Assembly: GCA_013288145.1 (NCBI GenBank)
Contig: JABDCJ010000036.1
Coordinates: 5,178-26,503 of the forward strand
Length of the DNA stretch: 21,326 nucleotides
Source: Nitrososphaerota archaeon
Lineage (GTDB): Archaea; Thermoproteota; Nitrososphaeria; Nitrososphaerales; CADDZS01
Reading direction: 5' to 3'
Shown piece by piece: positions 14,823 to 21,326 of this stretch; the stretch's first letter is position 1, and each line of letters starts with the position of its first letter. The position numbers and the translations under genes were made by a program. The notes below the pieces were generated by a model. That model worked only from the letters and a program-made list of their open reading frames with translations. It searched no databases and had not been told where the DNA came from.

Positions 14823-14893
14823 GCCTTGCACCTCACTTGGATTGGAAAACCAATCGTTGTTCTTCACAACGTATCGCGGATACTTAGGCAGGC
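14823..14893. other. Cloverleaf-like inverted-repeat element
   Basis: Three perfect hairpins lie end to end with no base between them: GATTGG-AAAA-CCAATC (14840-14855), GTTGT-TCTTC-ACAAC (14856-14870) and GTATC-GCG-GATAC (14871-14883). A closing stem with one bulged T, GCCT-t-GC (14823-14829) with GCAGGC (14888-14893), encloses them. The result is a four-way junction on paper. It lacks tRNA loop sizes, a T-loop motif and a CCA end, so it is not a tRNA. It might be a 3'-UTR structure of the 4-TM gene, a small RNA or a DNA cruciform. Confidence 0.4.
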
Positions 14894-15070
14894 TAAATGA
14901 AAAATAGTAGTCTATTTTCAAGAGGGAAAATCTTTCGCATTAGGATCTAAAGTAGACTTCGTACGAATGGATAAACTATTGAAAGGACTCTTTTTCTCAT
15001 AGGCAACGTAAAGTGCGTAGGAAGGAAATTTCTGGGTGAAGTTGCTGACCAAAATGGTTGTACCAAAGCC

Positions 15071-15077
15071 ATAAAAA
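15071..15077 (+). promoter_or_regulatory. TATA-like box of the winged-helix-like gene
   Basis: ATAAAAA is centred 28 bp before TTG 15102, which supports that start and a leaderless mRNA. Confidence 0.5.
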
Positions 15078-15101
15078 GTCAGTGACGGACGCCACTCATC
15101 T

Positions 15102-15371
15102 TTGGAAGAGCCAAAGTATTTTCCACCGGCTGATCCGAATCTCTATTCTAAATTGACCAATGTTTTGAGAGCAATCGAATTATCGACTATTGGTTTGAAA
15201 CCGGGAACTGTAAATAGAATCAGAGACAGCCTTAGTCCTCTTCTTGACGAAAAGGAAGTTATCCATATTCTCGAGATATCGCTAAAACTGGGGCTTGCAA
15301 TTGTTGATGAAGACTCAAAGGGTTATTTCATAACAGATGATGGTAGAAGAGTTCTAGTGATAGGAATTTAG
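15102..15371 (+). CDS. Small winged-helix-like protein, 89 aa
   Basis: This is a soluble protein with helical N-terminal and middle parts (LYSKLTNVLRAIELS; VNRIRDSLSPLL; KEVIHILEISLKLGLAIV) and an ending KGYFITDDGRRVL. That ending is the usual wing plus final helix of archaeal winged-helix proteins (x-Y-x-[IL]-T-x-x-G-[RK]-x-x-L). A DNA-binding regulator role is inferred. The start is TTG 15102, supported by the TATA-like box 28 bp upstream. It stands alone before a 230-bp gap. Confidence 0.6.
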   Translation: MEEPKYFPPADPNLYSKLTNVLRAIELSTIGLKPGTVNRIRDSLSPLLDEKEVIHILEISLKLGLAIVDEDSKGYFITDDGRRVLVIGI

Positions 15372-15606
15372 GCGTGACAAGTAGTCAGTAATATTCTCCT
15401 GAGCGCTCGTTCCGTGGAAATCTTTTCTCTTTAAACCGTGCTGACTAACGGCATCGAAATCTAAACAGCACAACTTCTGGGTTTCCGTTGATTCTAATTT
15501 TCTTTGTGATTTCATTTTCAGAGTTAGCGGTGATCCTACTTGCTCGAGGGCATGAGTTCAATCACTTCAACGAGGAATGATAACTAACGTCTGTTCAGTA
15601 ATTTAT
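15372..15606. other. 235-bp gap before the TRIC cluster
   Basis: No gene is seen. An in-frame ATG at 15577 could extend the mini-ORF at 15607 by 10 residues. ATAACTAAC near 15580-15588 is a weak TATA-like box for TTG 15607. Confidence 0.35.
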
Positions 15607-15720
15607 TTGACTGAATCACAGCAAGGACTTACAGATATAGACCCTTGTAGGTTCGCAAAATCAGCTTTCGATAGAGAACAGCTGGTTTCTGAACTTCGAA
15701 GATTGTCTTGGAAATCGTGA
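15607..15720 (+). CDS. Candidate 37-aa mini-protein upstream of TRIC gene
   Basis: The frame from TTG 15607 encodes a charged, soluble peptide (MTESQQGLTDID, then DREQLVSELRRLSWKS) with a likely C-terminal amphipathic helix. Its stop lies 6 nt before the GTG of the TRIC-family gene, which otherwise has neither TATA box nor Shine-Dalgarno, so translation may be coupled. It is too short to judge on composition alone. Confidence 0.35.
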   Translation: MTESQQGLTDIDPCRFAKSAFDREQLVSELRRLSWKS

Positions 15721-15726
15721 ATTACT

Positions 15727-16398
15727 GTGGTCGACAGCTTTACAATAATAGATCTGATTGCGGCATCGACAAATGCTTTCATGGGAGCACTGCTCGCGCT
15801 CAGCCCGAGCCACAATAGGAAATATACCATTGTTGGTATAATTTTGCTTGGAATAGCCGGCGGAATAGGGGGAGGAGTTACTCGTGATATCATTCTAAAC
15901 AAGATTCCTGGAGCCTTTGAAAATCCGCTTTACATTATTTTGTGCATACTAGCGGGCACATTAGCTCTCGCTATCGCTTATAGTACAGGCCCTCGAATAA
16001 AGTTAGGAACTTTCAAATTTATTGCAGCCTTTTCGCTTCCATGGTATTCAGCTGTAGGAGTTCAAGCTGCCCTTACAGCAGGTTTAGTCTTTTTTCCATC
16101 GATACTGATCGGCATAATCGCATCAACCGCGGGTAGATTAATTATCGATGTCTGTTCAGGAGTTACACCGTTGCAATTCGTAAAGGGAGAATGGTTCGTA
16201 GGAACGGCTGCACTAGCAAGTACGGTTTACTACATTTGCTACGCTGCCGGATTATCAATCTGGCCAGCGACCCTCATTGCGTTTGCGATTGGTTTCACAT
16301 TTCGAATAACATCAATGTCAAAACGTTGGGAAGAACCTGATCCGTGGGAATCTAGAGAAGTGAAGCAGAAGGAAAAGAAGGAGGCGCACTCTGTTTGA
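15727..16398 (+). CDS. TRIC/UPF0126 family membrane protein
   Basis: This 223-residue protein has about seven hydrophobic helices in two repeats. GIAGGIGGGVTRDIILNKIP (about 38-57) is the signature G-G-x-G-G-G-x-x-R-D of the UPF0126 (PF03458) family, now tied to trimeric intracellular cation channels. The second repeat (PSILIGIIASTAGRLIIDV and GEWFVGTAAL) carries a matching G-R-x-I-x-D. It probably conducts monovalent cations across the cytoplasmic membrane; some bacterial relatives have been linked to glycine uptake. A charged C-terminal tail (about 200-223) is cytosolic. The start is GTG 15727. It overlaps the following mini-ORF frame by 8 nt. Confidence 0.88.
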   Translation: MVDSFTIIDLIAASTNAFMGALLALSPSHNRKYTIVGIILLGIAGGIGGGVTRDIILNKIPGAFENPLYIILCILAGTLALAIAYSTGPRIKLGTFKFIAAFSLPWYSAVGVQAALTAGLVFFPSILIGIIASTAGRLIIDVCSGVTPLQFVKGEWFVGTAALASTVYYICYAAGLSIWPATLIAFAIGFTFRITSMSKRWEEPDPWESREVKQKEKKEAHSV

Positions 16399-16552
16399 AG
16401 CGATCGAAGATTATGTTGCACGTGCGATTTTGCGACCAAAATTCTTGAAAAATATTCCATGGAAATCTTTGAAATCTTTGAGATATGCCTCCAAAATTAT
16501 TCAGATCTACGGAGGATACTTGATGGAGATCAGGATTGAAGGATTCATCTAA
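16391..16552 (+). CDS. Candidate 53-aa basic mini-protein, CTG start
   Basis: The frame reads FEAIEDYVARAILRPKF, then a Lys-rich helix (KSLKSLRYASKIIQIY) and a short tail (MEIRIEGFI). It has no ATG, GTG or TTG at its beginning, but CTG 16391 is 6 nt after a good Shine-Dalgarno (GGAGG, 16380-16384) inside the end of the TRIC gene. Its stop is 5 nt before the GTG of the next gene, so it fits exactly between two coupled genes. A CTG start is rare, so treat it as tentative. Confidence 0.35.
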   Translation: MFEAIEDYVARAILRPKFLKNIPWKSLKSLRYASKIIQIYGGYLMEIRIEGFI

Positions 16553-16557
16553 TATCC

Positions 16558-17118
16558 GTGACACACATGCAAGAAAAGAAATCAGCATCCAACTCTAAGG
16601 AACAGAAAGACGTTGATTTATCTGATGAAGAGAAACAAGAGAATATAGAATTAATTAATAATTTCTTTCTAATAATTCTAGGGATAGTTCTAGGATATTT
16701 CGCGGCTTATGCAACTGCCTCCCCCACGGTTGTAGGAATAAGCGTTCTAATCAAGGCGCTTACCAAGGAAGCAACTCATTTTCCAATATTGCCGACTCTA
16801 CATCAAGCTGACATTTTATCTCGAGCTATTGGATTTCTTCTCCTCCTTCCTATTGCTGTTATACTGTTCCCTTTGATGCTGACTCGCTATATTCGCTGGT
16901 TGAAAACACGAAACAAGATCTTTCTTGCGCGAGAGCTTACAGAATTATTCTTCCTACTTTTTTGGCCAGTAGCAGCTCTTTGGATTTTTAGCCCACCATT
17001 AACTTTGGACGAAACATCACAGAGTATCCAGAGACTCATTGGTGTCGTGTACGTAGCCGCCAATATTGGATATTTCTTGTACAAAACAAGAAGTGTCAGA
17101 CGTGGATTCCTATACTAG
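16558..17118 (+). CDS. 4-TM membrane protein with acidic N-terminus
   Basis: This 186-residue protein has a polar, charged N-terminal region (about 1-32; SDEEKQENIELIN) and hydrophobic segments at about 34-56, 60-70 (weak), 85-107 and 123-145, with a last one at about 158-176. The end is basic (KTRSVRRGFLY), which fits a cytosolic C-terminus. No domain is recognised. The start is GTG 16558 or the in-frame ATG 16567. It sits in the same orientation as the TRIC gene, and the two are probably transcribed together. The facing gene (BASS) ends 75 bp away. Confidence 0.75.
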   Translation: MTHMQEKKSASNSKEQKDVDLSDEEKQENIELINNFFLIILGIVLGYFAAYATASPTVVGISVLIKALTKEATHFPILPTLHQADILSRAIGFLLLLPIAVILFPLMLTRYIRWLKTRNKIFLARELTELFFLLFWPVAALWIFSPPLTLDETSQSIQRLIGVVYVAANIGYFLYKTRSVRRGFLY

Positions 17119-17192
17119 ATTTTCAGAGTCGCCTTTGATCTAGGAAACTCTCTAAATCAAAGCAAGTTACGTGATTGGATTTTAGTGGGAAG

Positions 17193-18092
17193 CTAATGCG
17201 AAATATCAGGTTGTTTGTCCGCCGATTTTAGGGAGCTTTCAAAGACCTTTTCCCTCTTATAACGCGAAATCAGGCGTGTAAATACCAAGACAGTCACGAT
17301 CATGATCGACGCAAAAACGGCATCAGACACTGCAATTCGGTTGTCAGAAAAAATACTTGTAGCCAGCAATATACCAACGGGGAAATTCCGAAGCCCAGAA
17401 TTGATGGCCAGCACTTTTCGATTGATGAGAACCGGCCCGCCTAAGACCCATCCGATTCCGAGTGCCGAGATCGTCAGTATTAACATAGCAACTGGAGGCA
17501 AGATTCCAACGATTGAAATTGCGGCAAATCCAACTATTACACTCAGTCCAATCAATACAGCTCCCGAAACAGCAGTGACCAATGCGAGCGGCCGAAGCAA
17601 TGTTTTCCTCACAAATTGGGACTCACCCAATGCAAGTCCCAATATCAGAGGAATGAGCTGGAATAATATTATGAATAATATCACGTATAAGAAACTTCTG
17701 CCAATCGAGAAGCTTTCCGGCAATGCAAGCTCCAAAAGCAGCGGCATTGTGATGGAAGAAACGATCGCGAGAGCGAACACTGTGACCGTGACCAGGGGCA
17801 CATTTGCTCGGACCGATTTTGCGAAATTGACCGCAAGTGGCAATCCAAATGAAAAGACTATCAAGAGAAATCCTGTTGCCTCGCTAGGCGGCATGGGAGT
17901 TACCAAATAGAGGGCCAGACCTAATACTGGAATTATCACGGCATTCGCCAATATTGCTCGAAAAATCAGCTTGTATTCCTTGAATGCGGCTACTAGTTGT
18001 CGAGGTTTTAGATAAAGTCCGGCGACAAACATGGATCCAGCCAACATAAACCATGACAAATATCGGACAATCTCTGCAAGATCCAAAGCCAT
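17193..18092 (-). CDS. Bile acid:Na+ symporter-like (BASS) transporter
   Basis: This 299-residue protein has about nine or ten helices and the size of the SBF/BASS fold (PF01758). ANAVIIPVLGLAL in helix 2-3 and INSGLRNFPVGILLATS (about 238-254) match the family's crossing regions; the latter resembles the usual E-x-G-x-[RQ]-N-x-x-L-A. The Glu is Asn here and the first crossing reads FGLPLAVNFAKSVRANVPL in place of the usual G-G-x-x-S-N pattern, so Na+ coupling may be altered. A small organic anion is the likely substrate. ATG 18092 has TATAATC on the minus strand about 25 bp upstream, so it seems leaderless. Confidence 0.78.
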   Translation of the reverse strand: MALDLAEIVRYLSWFMLAGSMFVAGLYLKPRQLVAAFKEYKLIFRAILANAVIIPVLGLALYLVTPMPPSEATGFLLIVFSFGLPLAVNFAKSVRANVPLVTVTVFALAIVSSITMPLLLELALPESFSIGRSFLYVILFIILFQLIPLILGLALGESQFVRKTLLRPLALVTAVSGAVLIGLSVIVGFAAISIVGILPPVAMLILTISALGIGWVLGGPVLINRKVLAINSGLRNFPVGILLATSIFSDNRIAVSDAVFASIMIVTVLVFTRLISRYKREKVFESSLKSADKQPDISH

Positions 18093-18112
18093 AATCTATT
18101 TCGCCCAGTTCT

Positions 18113-18120
18113 GATTATAT
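18113..18120 (-). promoter_or_regulatory. TATA box of the BASS-type gene
   Basis: The minus strand reads ATATAATC, centred about 25 bp upstream of ATG 18092. This fits leaderless transcription. Confidence 0.6.
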
Positions 18121-18470
18121 CGGAAACTTAGCTGAATTGGTCCCGTTTTAAAGAAGCTCACGAAATCTTGTTAGTTTCTGTATTTGGCTCTCCCTAAGCT
18201 CTGAACAATTCAATCCGGTAAGCGTCAAGTAGTGCGAATAAGGATAACAGATATCAAAAGTAGTGCTGTTAGTTAGGCGCATAACTCACAGATGTAAGAG
18301 AGAGGTTAAGGGTAACATGAAACAAACACTAGTTGTAACAGATGTGAAGGTGTCTATTGTCCCAAGATCTGCGTATTCAATTCTCGATTTTACAGGTTAA
18401 GATCGAGATCAATCTTAAGTGTCGAAATTCCTAAACCCATATCTCGGTTTTCGCCCACCATTTCAGATTG
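18121..18470. other. 350-bp divergent intergenic region
   Basis: It lies between the BASS-type gene (-) and the VIT1-like gene (+). A 27-codon frame (18317-18400, MKQTLVVTDVKVS and onward) has no Shine-Dalgarno or TATA support. ACAGATGTAAG (18289-18299) and ACAGATGTGAAG (18338-18349) are near-repeats. CATATC near 18439-18444 is a weak TATA for ATG 18471. Confidence 0.4.
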
Positions 18471-19130
18471 ATGGCCAGACGCTATGCGCGATCACATCTT
18501 GATTTTATCGATCTCATTTCTGAGGCTGCCGTAGCAGTTTATATGGTGATCATTATCAATGGCTATGTGGCGCTATCGCAACTAAATACCCAGTTCTATT
18601 ACATCTTAGCAGTGGATATCGGGGCGTGTATTGCCTGGGGATTTATTGACGGGTTTACGAATGCAATAGGTGGATCGGTAGACCGAGGAAATCAAGCCAG
18701 ATTAGTTCAAGATATTCAGTCAGACAAGAACTCCGATAAAGCAATTAATGAGGTGATCGAGGCGCTTGATGATACCTTTGTTTCTCGATATAGCAAAGAA
18801 GCTAAGAAAACTATCGCGGAAGAGATATTGAAGAATTCGCCCAGGTCTTCTGCCACCAAGCAAAGATTCTTGACTAGAGACGAACTAGAAGGTTTTCTTT
18901 CTATTTTTCTAATTTACGTGGTCGCTGGGACCTTACTTTCCTTTCCGTATGTAATTCTACCCAATAAGATAGATGCCTGGATATTATCCAATACTTTGGG
19001 AATTGCATGGTTATTCTTTTACGGTTACAGAGTAGGAGCAATTTTGGGCAACAAGAAAATCCCAATCGGATTAGTCACCGCGGGTGCTGGGATAGTCTTT
19101 CTAACGGTTTCTTATCTGGTATATGGTTGA
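18471..19130 (+). CDS. VIT1/CCC1-like 5-TM protein
   Basis: This 219-residue protein has two N-terminal helices (about 15-36 and 41-66), a charged soluble stretch (about 70-135; helical, with EVIEALDD and KEAKKTIAEEIL) and three C-terminal helices (about 142-163, 168-192 and 197-219). This 2 + soluble + 3 layout and the FIDGFTNAIGGSVDRG end of helix 2 resemble VIT1/CCC1 iron-manganese transporters, whose soluble part binds metal. The typical Glu/Met metal cluster is weak, so the substrate and even the family are uncertain. The start is ATG 18471; TTG 18468 is directly before it. It is convergent with the winged-helix gene. Confidence 0.55.
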   Translation: MARRYARSHLDFIDLISEAAVAVYMVIIINGYVALSQLNTQFYYILAVDIGACIAWGFIDGFTNAIGGSVDRGNQARLVQDIQSDKNSDKAINEVIEALDDTFVSRYSKEAKKTIAEEILKNSPRSSATKQRFLTRDELEGFLSIFLIYVVAGTLLSFPYVILPNKIDAWILSNTLGIAWLFFYGYRVGAILGNKKIPIGLVTAGAGIVFLTVSYLVYG

Positions 19131-19247
19131 GTTCAAGAAAGGATCTTGGTTAACAAACCGGTCCATTCAGAACACTCTTGTTTTGGTCTCCATCGAAAAA
19201 AACTTGAAAAAGGCACAAGGAAGACTCTAGACCATCGACGACCATAC

Positions 19248-19273
19248 ACTTCTAGAAGTCGCTGACAGCGACT
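19248..19273. repeat. Two overlapping, mutually exclusive hairpins
   Basis: ACTTCTAGAAGT (19248-19259) is a 12-bp palindrome. AGTCGCT (19257-19263) pairs with AGCGACT (19267-19273) around GAC. They share AGT at 19257-19259, so only one can form fully. The element lies between convergent genes and covers part of the stop codon of the winged-helix gene, and may end transcription from either side. Confidence 0.4.
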
Positions 19274-19604
19274 AGTGTTTCCAATTAGTTTTCGGTAGTG
19301 GTGCGGCTGAGACTATAGCAGGTTCTTCATGATTAGATTTGATGTCGATGAAAGACTGTAGTCTATCGACCAGGGTCAAATACTCCAAACCCTTTGAGCT
19401 AACGTGGTACACTTTCGAATCTTCAATATCTTCAGATTGTTCCACAATTAATCCCTGATCTAGTAATATATTCAAATATCTACGGAATTGACCGAAGGAC
19501 AGACTGCTATCGTACATCAGATGGGTTTTGTTTGTCGAACCTTTGGCCGCTGAGATGAGGTCGTACATTATTTCCATACTGCTGCGGTACTTTTTCTTGG
19601 ACAT
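19272..19604 (-). CDS. ArnR1-like winged-helix regulator
   Basis: This 110-residue protein is a single winged-helix domain. MEIMYDLISAAKGSTNKTHLMYDSSLSFGQFRRY (residues 10-43, read in parts: SMEIMYDLISAAKG, NKTHLMYDSSLSFGQ, FRRYLNILLDQGLI) matches the archaeal HTH_45/ArnR1-like family (PF14947 type). The family's K-T-x-L-M-Y-x-x-x-L-S-x-x-Q recognition helices are followed by a wing (SKVYHVSSKGLEYL, about 63-76). A short basic start (MSKKKYR) and a polar tail (about 85-110) flank it. Such small regulators are abundant in Thaumarchaeota. The start is ATG 19604. The target is unknown; the debranching-type gene lies just downstream of it on the opposite side of a 190-bp gap. Confidence 0.85.
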   Translation of the reverse strand: MSKKKYRSSMEIMYDLISAAKGSTNKTHLMYDSSLSFGQFRRYLNILLDQGLIVEQSEDIEDSKVYHVSSKGLEYLTLVDRLQSFIDIKSNHEEPAIVSAAPLPKTNWKH

Positions 19605-19793
19605 TTTCTATGCCCCTCGATTATTACTCATTCCTGACAATGCACATTTACGGTTCACGAAGTCCTCTCGTTCCGGACAACAATTTTGGTATGCATTCAT
19701 AGATCCTTTGGAAGTTTTTCGAAAACAGATAATTCTACTGTTATCCTAGCCAAGAAATAACCGATAGAAATTTGGATCCCGCGAAGTTTCACC

Positions 19794-21326
19794 TTAGAAG
19801 AGGGTAGAGGCGATCCCTTCTTCGGCGGTGACCTTCGTTCCGGAGCCCTCACCAATGCTTATAGTGAATTTTTTACCGAATGCCTCGACTCCCTCGAGTG
19901 TAACTGGTTCATCTTTGATGATGGGATCCAATTCTAGTGTCTGTTTTTGCCGTGATGGTGTGATGCCGAGTAAAGTTCTCAGAAAGAGAAGTGGCGCCCC
20001 GGCTGCCCATGCTTGGGGGTAGCAAGATGTTGGATAGTTGATTGGAAATGCGGTTAGATCAGTCCTTGCTCCCCCGAAGACTTCAGGAAATAGGAAACCG
20101 AAATGAACTATGGAATTTAGCATTCCGTTTATCACTTTGTACGCTTCCTTCTTTTTCCCGTATCTTGCGAGGCCCGCCGCAACGTAGCTGTTGTCGTGAG
20201 GCCAGATCGTTCCATTATGGTAGCCTATCGGGCTATATCCCTTTGACGCCCTCGAAAGGGTTCTGACGCCATAGCCGGACCACATATCGTCGTTCAGCAA
20301 GTTCTCCACAACGGAATCCACTCTGTCATCCGGGACAATCCCGCTCCACAGAAGATGTCCGTTGTTCGAAGACATCGCATCGACCTGTTTCTTGTCCTTG
20401 TCCAACGCAATGGCGTAGTATCCTTTGTCCTCGATCCAGTATTTCTCATTGAAGAGCTCCTTGAGTTCATTTGCCTCATCAACTAGTTTCTTTGCGAGTG
20501 AATTGTCTTTCCACACTTCCTTTGCGATTTCCGCGACTCTTAGCTTAGAGTCGTAAACATATCCCTGGATCTCGCACGTTGCTATGGGGGCTTCGGCAAC
20601 TCGACCGTCCTTGAATTGCATAGAGTTCCAAGAATCCTTCCAGCTCTGACTTACTAGACCAGTGGGAGATTTCTTGATGTACTCAACAAATCCGTCCTTG
20701 TCCATATCTCCAGAATCGTCGATCCATTTGATTGCATTCAGAATGTTGGGTTTGAATTTCGTGACGAATTGCGCGTCATTACTCCATCTGTAGATTTCTG
20801 AAGCTAGGATGATGAAAAGTGGAGTCGCGTCATTTGTCCCATAGTAAGGAAATCTCTTTGTCCTTGCTGCATACGGGCCGTATCGAATTTCATGAACTAT
20901 CTTTCCCGGCTCCATATCACGATTTGTATCAGTTCCTGTTGCCTGGTAGTACGCAAGTGACTCGATTGCACCACGTGCTAGATTGGGTCCGAACAACATT
21001 ATCTGATATGCTGTAATCAAAGTGTCTCGACCAAAGAGAGTCATGAACCACGGCGAACCTGCCGCAGGAAGAGTCCAATGACCCTGATCGCTTGGATCGG
21101 TAATCTGCAGCGCCAAAAGTCCAATGAGACTTTGATAGTATGAATGCCTTAGCTCATCCCATCTCGTATGAATCTTTGGTACGTTGAGGCGCCAGTTTGC
21201 CAGAGTTCCTTCCATCTTCTTCCTGTAATCCATTACCCGTTCCTTAATCTGGTCATGGGTAAACTCTCCAGGCTTTTTCCTTTCATTACCGAGAAAGGGT
21301 GCAAACCCGAATGTCAAATGGAATAT
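19794..21326 (-). CDS. Glycogen debranching-type hydrolase (GDE_C/MGH1-like), partial
   Basis: The frame runs off the right edge of the window: TTG 21317 is an internal codon, since the frame stays open (I-F-H) to 21326, so the N-terminus is missing. The 507 residues seen from that codon are the (alpha/alpha)6 catalytic barrel of amylo-alpha-1,6-glucosidase/MGH1-like proteins. Conserved parts are SPWFMTLFGRDTLITAYQ (88-105), TNDATPLFI (161-169), SWKDSWNSM (225-233), CEIQGYVYDSKLRVAE (248-263), IGYHNGTIWPHDNSYVA (364-380) and FLFPEVFGG (408-416). Complete family members usually carry a further N-terminal beta domain of about 200 residues, not seen here. It probably trims alpha-1,6 branches of glycogen-like glucan in the cytoplasm. 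An acidic Asp (SWKDSW) and Glu (FPEVFGG) could be catalytic. It may work with the GH15 enzyme. Confidence 0.88.
   Translation of the reverse strand: MFHLTFGFAPFLGNERKKPGEFTHDQIKERVMDYRKKMEGTLANWRLNVPKIHTRWDELRHSYYQSLIGLLALQITDPSDQGHWTLPAAGSPWFMTLFGRDTLITAYQIMLFGPNLARGAIESLAYYQATGTDTNRDMEPGKIVHEIRYGPYAARTKRFPYYGTNDATPLFIILASEIYRWSNDAQFVTKFKPNILNAIKWIDDSGDMDKDGFVEYIKKSPTGLVSQSWKDSWNSMQFKDGRVAEAPIATCEIQGYVYDSKLRVAEIAKEVWKDNSLAKKLVDEANELKELFNEKYWIEDKGYYAIALDKDKKQVDAMSSNNGHLLWSGIVPDDRVDSVVENLLNDDMWSGYGVRTLSRASKGYSPIGYHNGTIWPHDNSYVAAGLARYGKKKEAYKVINGMLNSIVHFGFLFPEVFGGARTDLTAFPINYPTSCYPQAWAAGAPLLFLRTLLGITPSRQKQTLELDPIIKDEPVTLEGVEAFGKKFTISIGEGSGTKVTAEEGIASTLF

Larger units (their letters stand above)
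14802..15101. other. 300-bp gap containing a four-arm structured element
   Basis: There is no ORF of note. The left part contains the element at 14823-14893; the right end has the TATA box for the next gene at 15071-15077. Confidence 0.5.

Noticed and set aside
14823..14893. tRNA gene reading of the cloverleaf-like element
   Set aside because: Loop sizes of 4, 5 and 3 nt, no T-loop motif, no 7-nt anticodon loop and a bulged closing stem do not fit a tRNA.
16462..16479. Tandem 9-mer GAAATCTTT x2
   Set aside because: A single small duplication inside a candidate mini-ORF; too short to be a meaningful repeat.
17302..17910. 202-codon frame on the plus strand
   Set aside because: It is wholly antisense to the BASS-type gene; its Thr/Asn/Pro-rich sequence is typical of a shadow of hydrophobic codons.
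18317..18400. 27-codon frame starting MKQTLVV
   Set aside because: It is too short, has no promoter or Shine-Dalgarno support and no sign of selection; mentioned only in the gap entry.

Overview
The window looks archaeal, most likely from the Nitrososphaeria (Thaumarchaeota), although no rRNA or ammonia-oxidation gene is present to prove it. The evidence is a TrmB-type regulator, an ArnR1-like winged-helix protein, many TTG and GTG starts, and several TATA boxes about 25-28 bp upstream of a start codon (leaderless transcripts). It also carries many small four-helix membrane proteins of a kind common in these archaea. I see no rRNA, tRNA, CRISPR array, transposase or integrase. This is ordinary but gene-sparse chromosome, with several gene-free stretches of 300-700 bp.

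Layout. 1-4.5 kb: a small 4-TM protein (+), a 12-TM MFS transporter (-), a 0.7-kb gap, a Prim-Pol-like protein that lacks its catalytic residues (-), and a TrmB-family regulator (-). 4.5-5.5 kb: a gene-poor stretch with a possible 31-aa ORF (-), a short very basic ORF with RTSR-type repeats (+), a terminator-like hairpin and two further inverted repeats. 5.5-8.2 kb: an orphan CheY-like receiver, a hypothetical ORF, a DUF2252 protein (all +) and a small 2-3-TM protein (-). 8.6-13.0 kb: a DHA2-type MFS exporter, a GH15 trehalase/glucoamylase-like hydrolase and a second 4-TM protein (all -). 13.1-15.4 kb: hypothetical proteins, a 4-TM protein, a compact cloverleaf-like sequence and a winged-helix-like ORF. 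15.6-17.1 kb: a tightly tiled (+) cluster around a TRIC/UPF0126 channel protein, with two candidate mini-ORFs and a 4-TM protein. 17.2-21.3 kb: a BASS-type transporter (-), a VIT1/CCC1-like 5-TM protein (+), an ArnR1-like winged-helix protein (-) and the 3' part of a glycogen-debranching-type (GDE_C) hydrolase (-) that runs off the right edge.

Together the genes suggest alpha-glucan or trehalose turnover (GH15 and the debranching-type enzyme), membrane transport and local regulators. The less expected signals are the RTSR mini-ORF with adjoining hairpins, the inactivated Prim-Pol-like protein under a phased direct repeat, the four-arm inverted-repeat element at 14823-14893 and the gapless TRIC cluster with mini-ORFs. 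All functions are inferred by reading motifs; no search was run.
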